Made by a program: the position numbers and the translations under genes
Shown here: positions 1-12,837 of the stretch, one piece after another
Layout: every line of letters starts with the position of its first letter
Numbering within the stretch: position 1 is the first letter of the stretch
Notes under the pieces: generated by a model
Seen by the model: only the letters and a program-made list of their open reading frames with translations
What the model was told of the DNA's origin: nothing
The model's database searches: none
Source: Strongyloides papillosus
Taxonomy: Eukaryota; Nematoda; Chromadorea; Rhabditida; Strongyloididae
Assembly: GCA_005656395.1 (NCBI GenBank)
Contig: SRSI01000027.1
Coordinates: 620,001-684,000, forward strand
Length of the DNA stretch: 64,000 nt
Reading direction: 5' to 3'

Positions 1-1800
1 ATTGTCATTTTGCAATCAAAGAATAACAAGGTTATATAAAATAATTATGTTAATGTAATATCAATAAAAATAATAAAAATAAATGCTTAAAAATGGAATA
101 TGTATTAGACAAGTATAGAAATCACTAATTAATATAAATAAGGAACAAAAATAAAGTTAATTATCTTAGATATGATATCATATGTTTTTAGATATTACTT
201 CCTCACAAAAAGTAAATTTAAGAACACAATTAAATTTAATTGAAAAATCTATATGGCGTGTTATTTTTTGCAATAAAAAACACTAATAAAAATTATATTT
301 GTTTTGTCTACAAATATAAAAACATCTTCAAATTTATTGTTAATATTCATGTTATGCATAAAATTTCTAGCTTTCAACCATAAAATTGATAAAACTTCTA
401 CCGTATGTGTTTGTAAAATTTAATTGTGTAATAATTAAAGGTCAATACTAGGATGGTATTATTAAATTTGTGCCATAACATAATTCTCTTTTTTTAAATA
501 TCTGAAAAGGTCATCCTAACTATATTTTGATTCTTTTTTTAATTACTAAAAATTATTAAAAATATTTATTCCCTTAATACTTAATAAAATACTATATTTC
601 GAAATCACCCAGTACATATTTCGGTTGTTGAAGATAAACAAAGGAAAGACAAAATTTTTTAAATGAACTTCTAATATAGTAAAATAAACTTTTCCATAAT
701 TTTAGTTTTCTCTTTTTCTTTATTTTTAAACAAAATTTTTTATATTTTAACGTCATCATTGTATTTGAGATGAAAAAGTTTTAAACATTAATCTTCCATC
801 AAAATTGTGTGAAATTTTTTTATAGCATAATGATATAATGTGTATATTTTAAGATAATATGAAAATTTATGTTATTACATTTTACACTATTAAAATAATT
901 GTTTTATCAATTTCAATTGAAATATTAATGAGAAATTTAGGATGTATAAGAAAAAACATAAAAATGTCAGTCATTTTTGCAGGTACCCTCAAAATTATCC
1001 ATAAAAAATTCGTCAGGTGTTTATAATTTCTCTGACACTAAATATACTTTGATCTTAAAAGTATACTTATATCTTGAGAAAAGTTACCATTTGTCTAAGA
1101 AAATATTTATAAAATAAAACATTCTATGCCATTAGTTTTAAATTACAAGATGTTCTTCAAAAAACTAACTAATTATTATAACATTATTTATTGTCTTTCT
1201 TATATACCTTCAAAAGAAGAATCATTGATCAAAGTTTGTTGTTGACATTAAGATTAGTGCATGTAAAGTAATTTATATTAAGGACTAGAAGCTCCCATAT
1301 ATTTTTAACATTAGATATAAGTAATTCTTTTCAAATTTTAAAGTTACTTTAAAAATTTCATTTAACATAATTTGTGAAATATTTGTAAATTGCTTCATTT
1401 ATAAAAATAAATTCAATTTTATTTCAATATATAGTATTTTTTTACATATATCAAATATTGTTTAGATATACATGCTATTTAACTTTTTTTTAGTAAAATT
1501 TTCTATTTTTACGATGATACTTTATAGTAAAATGCTTAATTATATTTTTACTATTTCATTTTCATTTAAAAGAGATTAATATATACACGTGAATGTTTTT
1601 GCTTAACTAGCTAAATGTGCTGTTTTTTTTGAAGTGTTATTTAAATACTATTAAATTGAAAACTTGTGTTTATGGTTAAGCATTAATGGATTGTTATAAG
1701 AGGAATGATTAATAAATATTCATTTTGTTTATGTCTTGAATAATATTTATGTCGTTCTCCATATTTTATTGTAAATATATTTTTTTAATATATTTTTATT
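1..1800. other. AT-rich intergenic region
   Basis: No convincing coding region was found on either strand. The sequence is very AT-rich with many homopolymer runs and only short chance ORFs. The last bases, a T-rich tract ending in TTTTAG just before 1808, look like a splice or trans-splice acceptor for the next gene. Confidence 0.6.
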
Positions 1801-1807
1801 TTTTAGG

Positions 1808-2380
1808 ATGGGATTAGTACAATCTAGCACCATGAGAGCCGCTAAATTTAGTGGTAGTGGGAATAGCAAACGAAGTATAAGGAATGAGAGGCAACCAGTT
1901 GTTAGGAGTTCAAGAAAATATAGATCATCGAGTACCTCATATAATATAAACAGGAATGCCAAGGAGTTTAGTCGATTTTGGAAATCAGGAGGACATGTGG
2001 CACCGAAAATAAGAACTACCTCCACATCATCTTCTATAAAATCAAATCGTGGCAAGGAGGTCTGGAAGAGGAAAAGACAATACTCTACAGATATTCCATT
2101 TACAAGAAAAAATTCTCAATATTCTTATAGCAGTGGGGAAAGTTATAACACCGAGGTATTAAATGGCAAATTAAAACCATGTGAAATAGGAAGAAAAGTA
2201 TACTCAAATCGAAGTAGTCTTAAAACATCGAGTTGTGATAATACATATGGGATACAAAATGATATTAAAGTAAAAAGAAATGAATTTAAAAAAGTTTCAT
2301 CTGCCTCATTACCACATGATAGGGAAATAACAAATGTGCCTATGAATTTATGTTATAAATTTGATGATCTTAAAGTTTAA
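1808..2380 (+). CDS. Basic serine-rich protein with N-myristoylation-type start
   Basis: I do not recognise the family. The 190-residue product is rich in Ser, Arg, Lys, Asn and Tyr, with no signal peptide, membrane segment or obvious folded domain, so it is probably largely disordered. It begins Met-Gly-Leu-Val-Gln-Ser, which fits the N-myristoylation pattern (Gly2, Ser6). Basic clusters follow (around residues 20-45 and 75-90), a combination typical of membrane-tethered proteins. The start is supported by a T-rich tract ending in TTTTAG one base upstream, which would serve as a cis- or SL trans-splice acceptor. The gene converges with the minus-strand gene ending at 2445, leaving only about 65 bp between stop codons. 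A longer gene with an upstream exon is possible. Confidence 0.55.
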   Translation: MGLVQSSTMRAAKFSGSGNSKRSIRNERQPVVRSSRKYRSSSTSYNINRNAKEFSRFWKSGGHVAPKIRTTSTSSSIKSNRGKEVWKRKRQYSTDIPFTRKNSQYSYSSGESYNTEVLNGKLKPCEIGRKVYSNRSSLKTSSCDNTYGIQNDIKVKRNEFKKVSSASLPHDREITNVPMNLCYKFDDLKV

Positions 2381-2444
2381 CATTATATTTGACATTGCTT
2401 ATAATACAAACAAATATTTGGAAATTTAGTAAATAATAAAATAA

Positions 2445-4392
2445 CTAGTTAAATTCTTTCACTGGACTTAAGATTATCCTTAATCTTTTTATTAATTCAT
2501 GCCATTCTGGGACATAGTTTCTATCACCTTCTTTAACATTTTCATATCTGTTAAAAAAATCCTTCAATTCCTGGACAGCAATTTTATACAATAAAGAAGA
2601 TCTACTCTCAGTTACAATCTCTTTTCCTAAAGAAACGGCATAACAAGTTAGTAATTTGCCATATTCTAATGGGCACTGCTCCTCAGCTAATATACTTTCA
2701 TTAGTAAGTCTTCTTTTTTCTAAATAACTTACTAATTCCGGGTAATCTTTGTCTCTTAAAATTACTTGCCTCGCAACATTCTTATTGATGTCCCAAATTT
2801 GATTGACAGAATATGTCATAATTTTTATATCTGTGTTTAAATAACAAAATAAAAGTAAATATTTGGTAAAAATGTTATCTCCTAAAGCTTTATCCTCAAA
2901 AGATTGGCACAATTGTACTAAATATTCAGGAAGTGCTTCAACCCCATTGACCTGAGTATCCTTAGTAATTTGAAATTTATTAAGTGTACCTTCTGGCAAA
3001 ACATAGTTATATAACATCTTCTCCATAAACATCGATATAATTTTACTTTCTGTAAATATTGATGCTTTCATAAAGTAGAGTCTCATTATTTTTAATAAAT
3101 ATTCTCCCACGGAAAAACGTAAATAAAAGTAATAAGTACGTTCAGCAAAAAGAAGGTAGGTGAATAAAAAAATGTTTTCAATATTTCTAATAATATTTGA
3201 TTGAATTGTATAACTATGTCTATTTTCATCAACAATTTTGAGAAGTGGTGTAAAACACCAACTGCCATCACCGTGGATGTCGATACCATCTTGCATTATT
3301 AATTTAGGGTAATTTGATTGTTCTTTGAAATCATTCTTAAAGTAAACTTTCAGTATTTCTTCTCTTCTTTTTATTGCTTCAATATACAATTCATCATTAA
3401 GGAATTGTTTGAGTGGTTTGGTTCCTAAACATTGGAACATCTCACTTAATGTTCTTTCTACTCTCGGTTTGATGGCATTTATCATTTGCACTTCAAAATT
3501 TGAAGCAATTGGATCGAAGGCAAAACGAGCTTTGTCAGTAATTTTGCCATCAAGAATGTCACTTGGATTCATTATTTCAAGTTTTTTTATAACCTCCTCC
3601 TCTGTAATTCCACTCTCCAATGGCATTTCATCTTTCGCTGTTGAAGTAGAGACATCTTTCGTTTCACTTGCACTTTTTTTAGGCACAAATTTGCGAGAGA
3701 TCTTATTTTTATAATCAGCCACAAGGCTCTCCTTAGTAATACTAGAGAAAACGTCTTCAGTTTCATCTAAATTTTCATCAAGTTTGAAGGGATCGCATTT
3801 TTCTGGGAACAAAAAGTAACCCATATACTTTTCTGTCACTCCTTCAAGAGGTAAAGAAGGAATACTCTCAGTGACATTCTCCTCTATTATATTACAACTT
3901 TTTTCTTTACACTCTCCTGAAATCTTTATATTTCTTTTCCTGTCCAACTAAAAATATCTAATTTCAATGGAAATGTATAAAAAATATATACATATTTATT
4001 GCTGTTGTAAATAAGTTTTCAATCAAAACAACTCATCATAAATATATTTTTAACGAAAAATATAGAATTTACCATCAAAATAGATAATGCCATCTGTTAT
4101 CGTGTTTTTAATTTTTTATATCATTATTATAAATAATTTCTTTTAGAATAATATTATAATATATAAAATAAAAGTTTGTTTATGTAATCTTTCAGTGATA
4201 ATGAAAAAAAAGTATAAATAATTGGAATATTTTGGGCAAAGTTTGGTAGTGCATTATTTATTTTTAACTTACATTTTTGTTTGATGAGACAACTGTTGCT
4301 GCACATTTTTCTCCCTCTTTTAATGATTGATAATAGGCTTCTTGGGCTAATAAATCCTCTTCTTCGGAGTCGTACTCTTTTTTTGGGTCCAT
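2445..4392 (-). CDS. 540-aa protein, possible RPAP1-like factor (two exons)
   Basis: Exon 1 is 4273-4392 (ATG at 4392; 40 codons, acidic DSEEED tract) and ends in a GTAAGT donor. Exon 2 is 2445-3947, after a TTTTTAG acceptor. The junction is in phase 0. The 325-bp intron is long for this window and could hide another exon. The product has an acidic, disordered N-terminal third and an alpha-helical remainder with no signal peptide. A segment near residues 155-225 reads EEVIKKLEIMNPSDILDG, then ARFAFDP, then TLSEMFQ. This order recalls RPAP1 (RNA polymerase II-associated protein 1): the 'MSxEEIL' N-box, the 'RFDF' start of the C-domain and its 'TLQELF' helix. The match is weak and the protein is far shorter than RPAP1, so the assignment is tentative. 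The long open frame itself is well supported. Confidence 0.6.
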
Positions 4393-4489
4393 TTTATTTA
4401 TTGTAGTGGGGGAAATAAAGTTTATGAAATTCCCTGAAATTTACAAATATTACATTTCCCCAATTATTATCTGTGTAAATTACCATGGT

Positions 4490-5470
4490 ATTAAATAAAA
4501 GAATGATAAATTTAAATTTTTGATAAATTCAATATGTATTTATATTATATTCAGTTTATGGGTACGTAAAAGAATGAAAATAAAATCTGATTGTTGTATT
4601 ATCATTTCACTTGTTATGAAACTATAGTCGCCTATGGCGTCTAAATATTTATTGCCTTTAATTAAGTCATAGCTATAACAAATTGTTTTTATGTTAATTG
4701 CATTTTTTTTGTTTTTTAAAAATGGAAATACTTTCTTTATAGATATTTTCAATACTGTTAAAATTATCTATTTTAATAAAATTTCTATAATTTTTACCCC
4801 TATTTGAATCATTATTGATACAATATATGAATTTTAATGTCTTCAATATGAAACAAAAGTTTGTATTGTATATTTTCTATAGTCAAAAGTTATCAATCAA
4901 GCTGAATTTTTATTTTTAACAGTTAAGGTTTTTATCACCTATTATGTAGTGATGTCTTTGTGTAGTTTTGATAGTGTTTAAACGCCTAAGATAACACAAT
5001 TTTTAAAACAGGAAATTGATAAAATTTGCAACAGAAAATATTTCAATATTTTCTCGTGTCAATACATTGATTATCAGTAAATTTTTTGCAAAAAATAGCA
5101 TACTTTTAACAGCTAAATTATTAATTCAAGACTCGTTCTTTTCAATGATAGCATTTAACATTTTTTAAATCATTATTAAATTTTAAAAAAATTTATCAAT
5201 ATCTCACATAAATGAAAAAAAACACTAACAATAAAAAAGGGTAAATTGATATTAGGAAAAAGATTATTTTTTAATAAAAATTTTTGATGAGTTAACATTC
5301 TTTAAATATTTAAAATTGTATATGTAAAATATCTAAGACTTTAAAATAAACGCAGTTTGAATCTCTTCTAAAGTTTGATGTCTTTAATATTGTTGTCACG
5401 AAAAACCTTTTGAAAATGCCAAAAAAACTACGATATTTTTTATCCTTTATAGTGATTAAGCTATTTAGCA
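4490..5470. repeat. Dispersed ~1-kb repeat, copy 1 of 3
   Basis: This non-coding stretch is related over about 1 kb to 45,120-46,280 and 50,880-52,030 in the same orientation. Shared landmarks in the same order include a block ending TCTAAATATTTATTG, a run ATTGCATTTTTTTT-like, a TTTTTATCACCT block, and AAAGTTTGATGTC. A 70-aa ORF inside it is not preserved in the other copies, so I do not call it a gene. Confidence 0.6.
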
Positions 5471-6050
5471 TATAATAATATACAGACAGTAAATTTATAT
5501 ACCTGTGTGTGTTAAATATTTTATTAAATTCATGAAATCCATTAATTCAAAAAACAACCATTTTTGGCATTTGAAAAAACACATCTCTCTTGGCGAGTAA
5601 TATTTCTAAATTTTTTAAAATTTCGGTTACCCATCTGTGGATTCATTGTTGTGCAAATTTAAAAATATCAAATCCAAAATCTAGAGAGTGAAAAACTCTA
5701 GCGTAGCATGCATGTATTGAAGAGTTACAATAAAAATATATAATAAAAGAAAAAGAAATTTCTAAAAGACATATTTCGAAAAATGAAAATGATCCAACAT
5801 GTAAATTGACCGTTATGTTTTGTCAAATCCTGATACTGGTTTCGTAATATCATTAATTCAGCAATTGCAAATATTCTTAGAAAAACCAATCTTACATTAG
5901 AAAAGAATTTGTTCGAAGCATTTTTCTATTTATAAATATTTAGTTAATATTACTTTTTATTTTAAAGGTACAATAAAATAAAAAAATTGGCTTGTAGTAC
6001 TTTAAGCACCCAATTATTCTGTTCTCTTCTTTTTCTCAGATACTGTCTTC
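5470..6050. other. 3' flank of MATH-BTB gene
   Basis: No gene seen. The segment 5,800-6,000 belongs to the 3' flank shared by all MATH-BTB loci here (landmark: TGATACTGGTTT followed by a T-rich block). Confidence 0.5.
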
Positions 6051-7734
6051 TTAACTTATGTTTAACGACTTTAAAAATAAACTTTCAAGTAACAATGGAT
6101 GTACGAAAACAAATTTTTTCCATTCACTAGTTTCTATTAAAACTTCCAAGTTTTTAAGGATAAATTCTTCACAACGCTCCTTCAACCCTTCAGTCGGGTA
6201 CTTATCAGACAATGCGAAGCGTTCTAAGACATTCTCAACAGACAAACTATTACACATAGACTGTTCTGAAAATGCTTTTAATCTATCTAATTTATATTTA
6301 TTTGCAATTTCAAATATTTCATTCGCCATATATTTTATATCTGATACTTCATCTTTATAGATGTATTTTAACATCTTCTTTACAACTTCAGCGTTAAAAT
6401 CTTTTATTTCAATGATATTTGTTTGTGATTCTTCAGATGTACTGTTAAAGATGTCATAAAAAGCAGGAGATCGAACAGCGAGGATTGCTTTATGAACTTG
6501 GATTTCAGTGTCTTCAACTTTTATAACACAATCATAAAATAATGGTGAATCAAACATATTACCAAAGTCCAATGATAATTTTGATTGGGGTATTGAAATA
6601 TTTATTGATGTCTCTGGGTTATCACGGTTCTCAGTCTTAGAGTCAACAGTTTCTAGATTACTATGGTTCTCAGTTCTAAGATCAATAATCTCTGCCTTAC
6701 AAAATATTACCAAACAACCATTTACTAATAAACCATTCGATTCATCTAGTAAAAGATCTCTCTTAACAAATTTTGAAAACCCCAAACCATAATTTACATT
6801 ATTCCTATCAAATTCGTAAGCCCACTTACAATCATAAACATTTTTCTCCTCTTCTTTGTCATTTAAAATAGAAAACCTAAACTTTGCTTTCGCTTTCTCG
6901 GGCTTTAACAATTCCAAATAAACTGACACATATTCCTTTGAATCTTCATCATCACCATTGGGATATATCTCTAAACGCCACTCTGATCTTTCTTTGCCTC
7001 CAATTACAAAAGTTGGTGATATAATTTTTTCACCTGTCTTTTCAGAACGAAGTGAAAATTTTTGTATTGTGTATTTATATTTGAAATTGTTAACGTCTGT
7101 CTGGCTGATATAAAGAACATCTGAAATGGTAAATATCATAAAATTAGTGGCAAGTTCAATGGTGTAACAGATAACATACCATAAGGTATACTATTCTCAT
7201 ATTTGAGGTCAGTAATCTCTGCCTCACATATTATTGTAAACTTATCATTAATCAATAAACCATTTGATTTATTTAGTAAAAAATCTCTCTTAACAAATTC
7301 TGGATACCCCCAACTACCGTTTAATTTATCTTTAACAAATTCATCAGCCAACCTACTATTGAAAACATTTTTCTCCTCTCCCTTGTCATTTAAAATAGAA
7401 AACCTATATTTCGCTTTTGCTTTCTCGGGCTTCAACAATGCCAAATAAACTGATACAAACTCCTTCCACTCTTCATTGATACCATTAGGATATATCTCTA
7501 AACGCCACTCTGATCTTTCTTTGCCTCCAATTACAAAAGTTGGTGATATAATTTTTTCACCTGTCATTTCAGAACGAAGTGAAAAGTTTTGTATTGTGTA
7601 TTTATGTTTGAAATTGTTAACGTCTGTCTGGTTGGTATAAAAAACATCTAAAATTGTAAATATCATAAAATTAGTGGCAAGTTCAATGTTGTAACAAGTC
7701 ACTTACCAGACGGTTTATAAGTTTCATGAACCAT
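6051..7734 (-). CDS. MATH-MATH-BTB-BACK protein with duplicated MATH exon
   Basis: Best model, three exons: 7707-7734 (ATG at 7734, 28 nt), 7180-7647 (MATH 1) and 6051-7120 (MATH 2, BTB, BACK-like), giving 521 aa. Both introns are 59 bp, near-identical in sequence, and split a Gly/Asp codon in phase 1. Each MATH exon opens with the same VNNFKxKYTIQ-type strand. Residues about 10-160 are MATH 1, 166-312 MATH 2, 353-456 BTB (DCVIKV...HKAILAVRSP) and 457-521 a BACK-like helical tail. MATH-BTB proteins recruit substrates through MATH and bind CUL3 through BTB in ubiquitin ligases. Here MATH 1 lacks the linker and BTB, so it arose by internal exon duplication. Two separate genes are the alternative, but the MATH 1 exon would then have no BTB. 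The stop falls a few codons earlier than in paralogues (TCA changed to TAA). Confidence 0.7.
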
Positions 7735-8870
7735 ATTAAATTCTCTTTTAAACTTAAATATCTTAGGGCTAAATTAAGTTCTGTAGATAACCTAAAATCA
7801 AATTTGAAATTAATTAAACGTCAATAATAGGAAGCGGGAGTAGTGTAGGAGAAAGTACCAGAATATGCTAAATTAAAAATGATTGTTAAATTTAAGAGCA
7901 TTGAATTATATACCAACTCTATACGAAGATTGTATTTTATTTATGAATACTTATTAAAAAAAATCCTTTGTCGAACAATTAAATTGTTAAATATTATTTG
8001 ATAAAATATCTTGTTCATGTCTAAAAGACTTGTTGATATAATGTTTCTATATTTATGGTGATGTATTTTTATTTATTTTATTGTAAGAAAAAGTGTATTT
8101 TCTGCTATGTAATCAAAAAATTAATAGTAAAAATATCCAAGATAACAATAGAAGTAAGTTTAAGATAACAAAAAAATATTTTCTAGTAACACATAAAATT
8201 ATAAAAGAAAAACTTTTCTTTGGTGTTAAATTTGAATGAAACTCTTCCCTATTGTTTAAAAAAATTGCCAAATTAGAACAAATATTTTTATTCATACAAA
8301 AAGCTACAATTATGTAACTATGTTTATAATTTAAAAAAAACACTTACCCTCTTTTTTTATCGGAGGTTCAAAATTAAAAAGTACATTAGTAATCTAAAAT
8401 TGTGAATGTTAGTAAATTGATGACAATATGAAATAAATAAATATTGTTTTATATTTTATCAATAAACTATTTTTTGAATCACCACTGATTGACTGTATGA
8501 AATATCTATTTTTATAATTATTTTATTATTTAACAAAGATTTAAATTTGACCATTTGATGGCATAAAATAACGGTAATCTAATTAATAAAAAGATAAGAA
8601 CTTTCGAAAGTAATAATTGAGAGAAAAAAAATTATATACGTATAAATTTTAGGATTATGTTTTGTCAAGTTATGATACTGGTTTTGTGATATCATAAATT
8701 CAACAATCACAAAATGGTAGTAAGAAATATTCCTAAAACACAATAATAAATATCAGAAAAAAATTATTTCGAAGTATTTTTGATGTTTATAAATACTTAA
8801 TTTATAATATAAAAATACATTAGAGGAGAAATTTCCATTAAACTATTGTGTTCAATTTTTAAATCTTTAA
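7735..8870. other. MATH-BTB 5' flank and orphan 3' flank
   Basis: Positions 7,740-7,920 match the 5' flanks at 17,220-17,400 and 57,060-57,240. Positions 8,540-8,840 match the 3' flank of other MATH-BTB genes (17,780-18,060; 42,960-43,230; 57,600-57,900), but no MATH-BTB gene follows. A 76-aa hydrophobic ORF at 8,113-8,343 (minus) is low complexity and not supported. Confidence 0.5.
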
Positions 8871-8879
8871 TATTGAAAA

Positions 8880-9310
8880 CATACAAGCAGAAAGTTGATT
8901 TCTTATAAAATAAATTTAGAAAATGTTGAAGCAAACTTTGCAGATTGTTTATGGAAAAATTCGATATAGATCAAATGGAAACAGTTGTGATTTTGGGCTT
9001 AAAAAAATTGGGTAGCTTAGATTATATGTTATAGATAATGTAGTAGGTAAAACAGTAGATGTATTAAGAATAATTGTTTTTTCATATATGTATGAGATAA
9101 AAGATCAAAAATTTGAGATGAAAAAAAATGATAACGTTCTTCAAGAAATAGATGAAGGGTATTTTATGACAATCACCTTTGCTTCATCAGGGATAATTAC
9201 CGAAATTTTCTGAATTTGATAGAATTTTTACAGAAGATGAATGGAATGCAAAATGTCCTGATTATGATGAATTTTCCTTTATGAGTAATCATATTGATGT
9301 ATGTCATTAA
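8880..9310 (+). pseudogene. Degenerate coding fragment, duplicate of 12,838-13,236
   Basis: Both copies encode recognisable pieces such as a DITEEEW-like box and CPDYD, but each is interrupted by stops and frameshifts. At 9,190-9,275 the readable piece includes FTEDEW and CPDYDEF. The family is not recognised. It belongs to the duplicated unit that also carries the Srv-like receptor. Confidence 0.4.
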
Positions 9311-11318
9311 TTCAATTAGGTATGTACTATAAGACAAGCATTCAATCTCAAGATATGCATTATATGTTTTATTATGAAAGTAGATGTATATCGTGATTCT
9401 TGGTGGGCACTTGAATTTTCTACAAAATTAATTTGTTTTAAAAATTAAATTTTTAATAACAATAAATAATGTTTATTTTGTGATGTGAAAAAGATTTCTT
9501 TTCATTGCCTAACTATGTTAATACAGTATTTAATAAAAAACATTTGAAATATAAAATCCCATAAACCTTTTATTAGTTTTTTAAATAGTTTTATTGCTTT
9601 TTAGTTATAGATTCAACATATTAAAAACAAATTTTGCACTGTGACTTCCTTCACTAATATCAAATTTTCGAGATGAACTAAAAAAATATCAGACTATTGG
9701 GAAAACAAATGTGCAAATAACATCAAGTACGTTATATAAATATTATTATAATTATAGATATTTACAATAAAAGTTTTTTAGAAAAATAGTAAAAATATTG
9801 GATTTTATAAACTATCATTAATTAAAGGAAATTAGAAAAAAATACTTTTTTTTATAAAACAATGATAAATTTATTTTAAAAAACGAAGCAAGCGTAATAT
9901 TCTAACATTATTATTTTATTGTTCAGATTTAACAACAATATTATCTCAAGTTGAATTATACCGTAATAAAGTGATTATTTTTCATCATCTTTCTTATTCT
10001 GATGACAAGACCCCTTTTTTATAGAAATTATTTTAATTTATAATTAGATTTACTACCATAAAACATGAATCGTAAATATATAACCCAGTCCAAAGTTATA
10101 AATACAATTTTAAGATAGAGTTCATAGATTTATGAAGTTCTAATGTTCATAATTAGCAAGATGAAATGAATTTTGATAAATATTTCAATAGTTCCTATCA
10201 TTTTAGAAAATTTACATATATAAAATTTGAAACACCGATTTCATTTTTTAATTAATATTTTTAAAAAGTTAATTGTAAATATTAAAAAAAAGGTGCAAGC
10301 AAAAATTCATGTTAGCATAAAATGTTAATTTGTTTACTCTTGGCATATCTTAACAAAGGTGGAGATTACCGAATGTCGATGCACTAATTATAATTTTTTA
10401 ATTAATAATAAGCTTGTAAAGTATTTATTTAAAAAGAAATCTCGAAAGAACCGTTTAAAACGAAACCTTTTTAAAAATAATAATAGATTCGTTTTTAGAA
10501 ATCACTAAATTCGATTGTCAACACATAATGATTTTTATTGGATTTTGTAGCTAACTTATTAAAATGATTAATATCTTTTTTTTAGCTAAAACTTTATTTT
10601 AATTCGGATGTAAGCAATTTTTAATATTTGTCTTTTTAAGAAAAATATTTATTATTAAATATATTTTTGTTCCAAATCATAAATAACCCGTTAAAAAATA
10701 TAACTTTTATCTAAGCTTGTAGGTAGCTTATAAAGATGGTTAATATCAGATTTTGTAAACAAAATCTTGTTCTAAAGTCCCATGCAGGCGATTTTTAATT
10801 TTGGCTCTTTTAAGAAAAATCTGAATCAATTAATTAATTGCCGAAAAATTTTTACAAACATTTTTAAATATTTTTAGCATCATTTGACTAGGAAAGTTAT
10901 GCTTATTATGAATATAACATTTGTTCATTGTTACTTTTGTTTATTAAAAAGTTATTTACAAATAAAAGTGGGGGGAATTTTTCAAGATTATTTTTATTTT
11001 ATAACAAGGTTTTGAAAAACAGATTCAATTCCATTTACTATTCATAATAAATCATTTTCTTCAAATAAGATGTTAATTTCTTTAAATTTATTAGTAAATC
11101 GAAAATCAAATAAATTTTTTTTGTTTTGATAAGACTGGAATTTTTTTAACCGTTAATTAGCCTAAAGTTTATATGGTTAAAATAACCACTTTCAACATAA
11201 AATTATGTATTTTGATAAATTATTGATAACATTACTTTTAGTATCATTAATTTTTACAGATTCACGAGGAAACTTTTCTTATTGTATATATTAAGTATAT
11301 CTTTTAGAAATTGTTGAT
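9310..11318. other. Intergenic part of duplication unit 1
   Basis: Positions 9,310-10,070 match 13,240-14,030. Positions 10,200-11,150 are extra relative to unit 2. They contain two imperfect units of about 176 bp (from 10,540 and from 10,716), recognised by a TTTTTAA-TTTTG-CTTTTTAAGAAAAAT block. No gene seen. Confidence 0.45.
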
Positions 11319-12276
11319 ATGATTTTGGAGATTATTCAACTTACATATAAGATGCCGTCACTCCTTTTAATGATGTTATCAATACATGTTATAATAAAAG
11401 CAATCAAAAACAGAAATTTTAATTTTAACACACCATTTTATATAATAATTGTTTGTAAATTATCTAATGAAATTATTTAAAATATAAATGCTTTTATTCT
11501 TTTTAAACTACCGAAATGGGATTTTTATAATAATTTTATGGAAAACAATGATTGGATGGCAACAACTTTCTATATTTTGGTAACACAACAAACAACTTTT
11601 ATGTTTCTTATAACACTTTTAATTAGTATAAATAGATATATAGCTGTTAAATATCCTTTATCATATAAAAATTTTTTTTCAAAATCACAAATAGTTATTA
11701 TATTACTGTCATTCATCGTATTATCTACAATAATTGGACTTGAAAATATTTTTTTTAATGCCGAAAATAAAGAATTTGATTTATTTGGTTATTTTTTTCC
11801 ATTTTTTATATCCAAGAATTTAATTTATTATCAATTCTTTTATATAATCATTTTATTTGGAATCATTTCTATTGCAACATGTATCTTCAACATATTGGCC
11901 ATTTTAACATTAAAAAAACACAACCAAAATGTTAATAAATACAAAAAAGAATTTTATTATATCGTATACTAAATTTTTAATTTTATAACCTTATTGTTTG
12001 TTGAGGCTGTCTTTGTTTGTATCTTTATTGCTATAAAATATGAAATAAAATTTTTTACTCACATAATTTATTTTCTCCAATTAGTAGCGTTTGATTTAAC
12101 ATCCGTTGGGGATTTCTGTTTTCTTATTTATTCATGGTAATTGTAGATTATTAACATTTATATTTATGTAAAAACAATTTTTTAGTGATGAACTGAGAAA
12201 TGTATTGAAAACTATATTTGGATGTTCTAAGAAATTTAATAACAAAATTAGTATCAAAATTCCTTATCAAAGGTAA
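11319..12276 (+). pseudogene. Srv-like chemoreceptor pseudogene
   Basis: This is a close paralogue of the intact receptor at 14,377. The original start codon has become ATT, although an in-frame ATG lies at 11,319. The second membrane segment carries a premature TAA near 11,478. A further stop near 11,970 replaces the Ser codon seen in the intact copy (TAC TCA to TAC TAA). The central part (11,538-11,972) is still open, with the NRYIAVKYPLSY motif after TM3. The C-terminal exon is preserved after a TTTTTAG acceptor and ends at 12,276. Two separate nonsense changes plus loss of the start argue for a pseudogene rather than a sequencing error. Confidence 0.75.
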
Positions 12277-12837
12277 GTTATTTGTTAATTTAAAAAAGTA
12301 TAATTCGATTGTAAAAGACAATTAAAGTACTAAATTACTCTCAAACATTGGTAAATTTTCTCAAGACCAGAAAGGATGCTCATACTCATCTTAGAATCTT
12401 ATTCTTATAATGTAAAGAAGTTAGTTTCAAGTACAGTATTTACCTATGGTAACATTTATTGTTCTCTAGGACAAGGTCTTTGGTATGTCTTCCGAAAATT
12501 TTTAATTGACCTTCAATTATAGTTGAATGTTCTTTCCAAGAATCAGGCAAATAATTTTACCAAAGCATCAATCGACAGTTCAAGAAACAATAATTATTAA
12601 TTTCTTGTAAATCTCTCTCAATTGTAGCTTATTTTTGAAATACATTAATAAATTTTTCTCCTATTCTATCAACTTTATCTACAAAACTTTAAGAAAGTAC
12701 ATTAAAATTTTTGTATTTATTTATTTTTTTGTATAAATTAAATGTTATTAATATATAATAGAGATAAAAATTTCATCACAAATTTATTTTCGATTTTTCA
12801 TCTTTTAATAATGAAAATAAACAAGGAGCGACAAGCG
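12277..12837. other. Spacer between duplication units
   Basis: AT-rich sequence between the two chemoreceptor units. Nothing coding seen. Confidence 0.4.

Noticed and set aside
4540..4752. 70-aa ORF on the minus strand
   Set aside because: It lies inside the dispersed ~1-kb repeat and the frame is not kept in the other two copies.
8113..8343. 76-aa hydrophobic ORF, minus strand
   Set aside because: Low-complexity Leu/Phe/Ile composition expected by chance from T/A-rich sequence; no splice support or paralogue.
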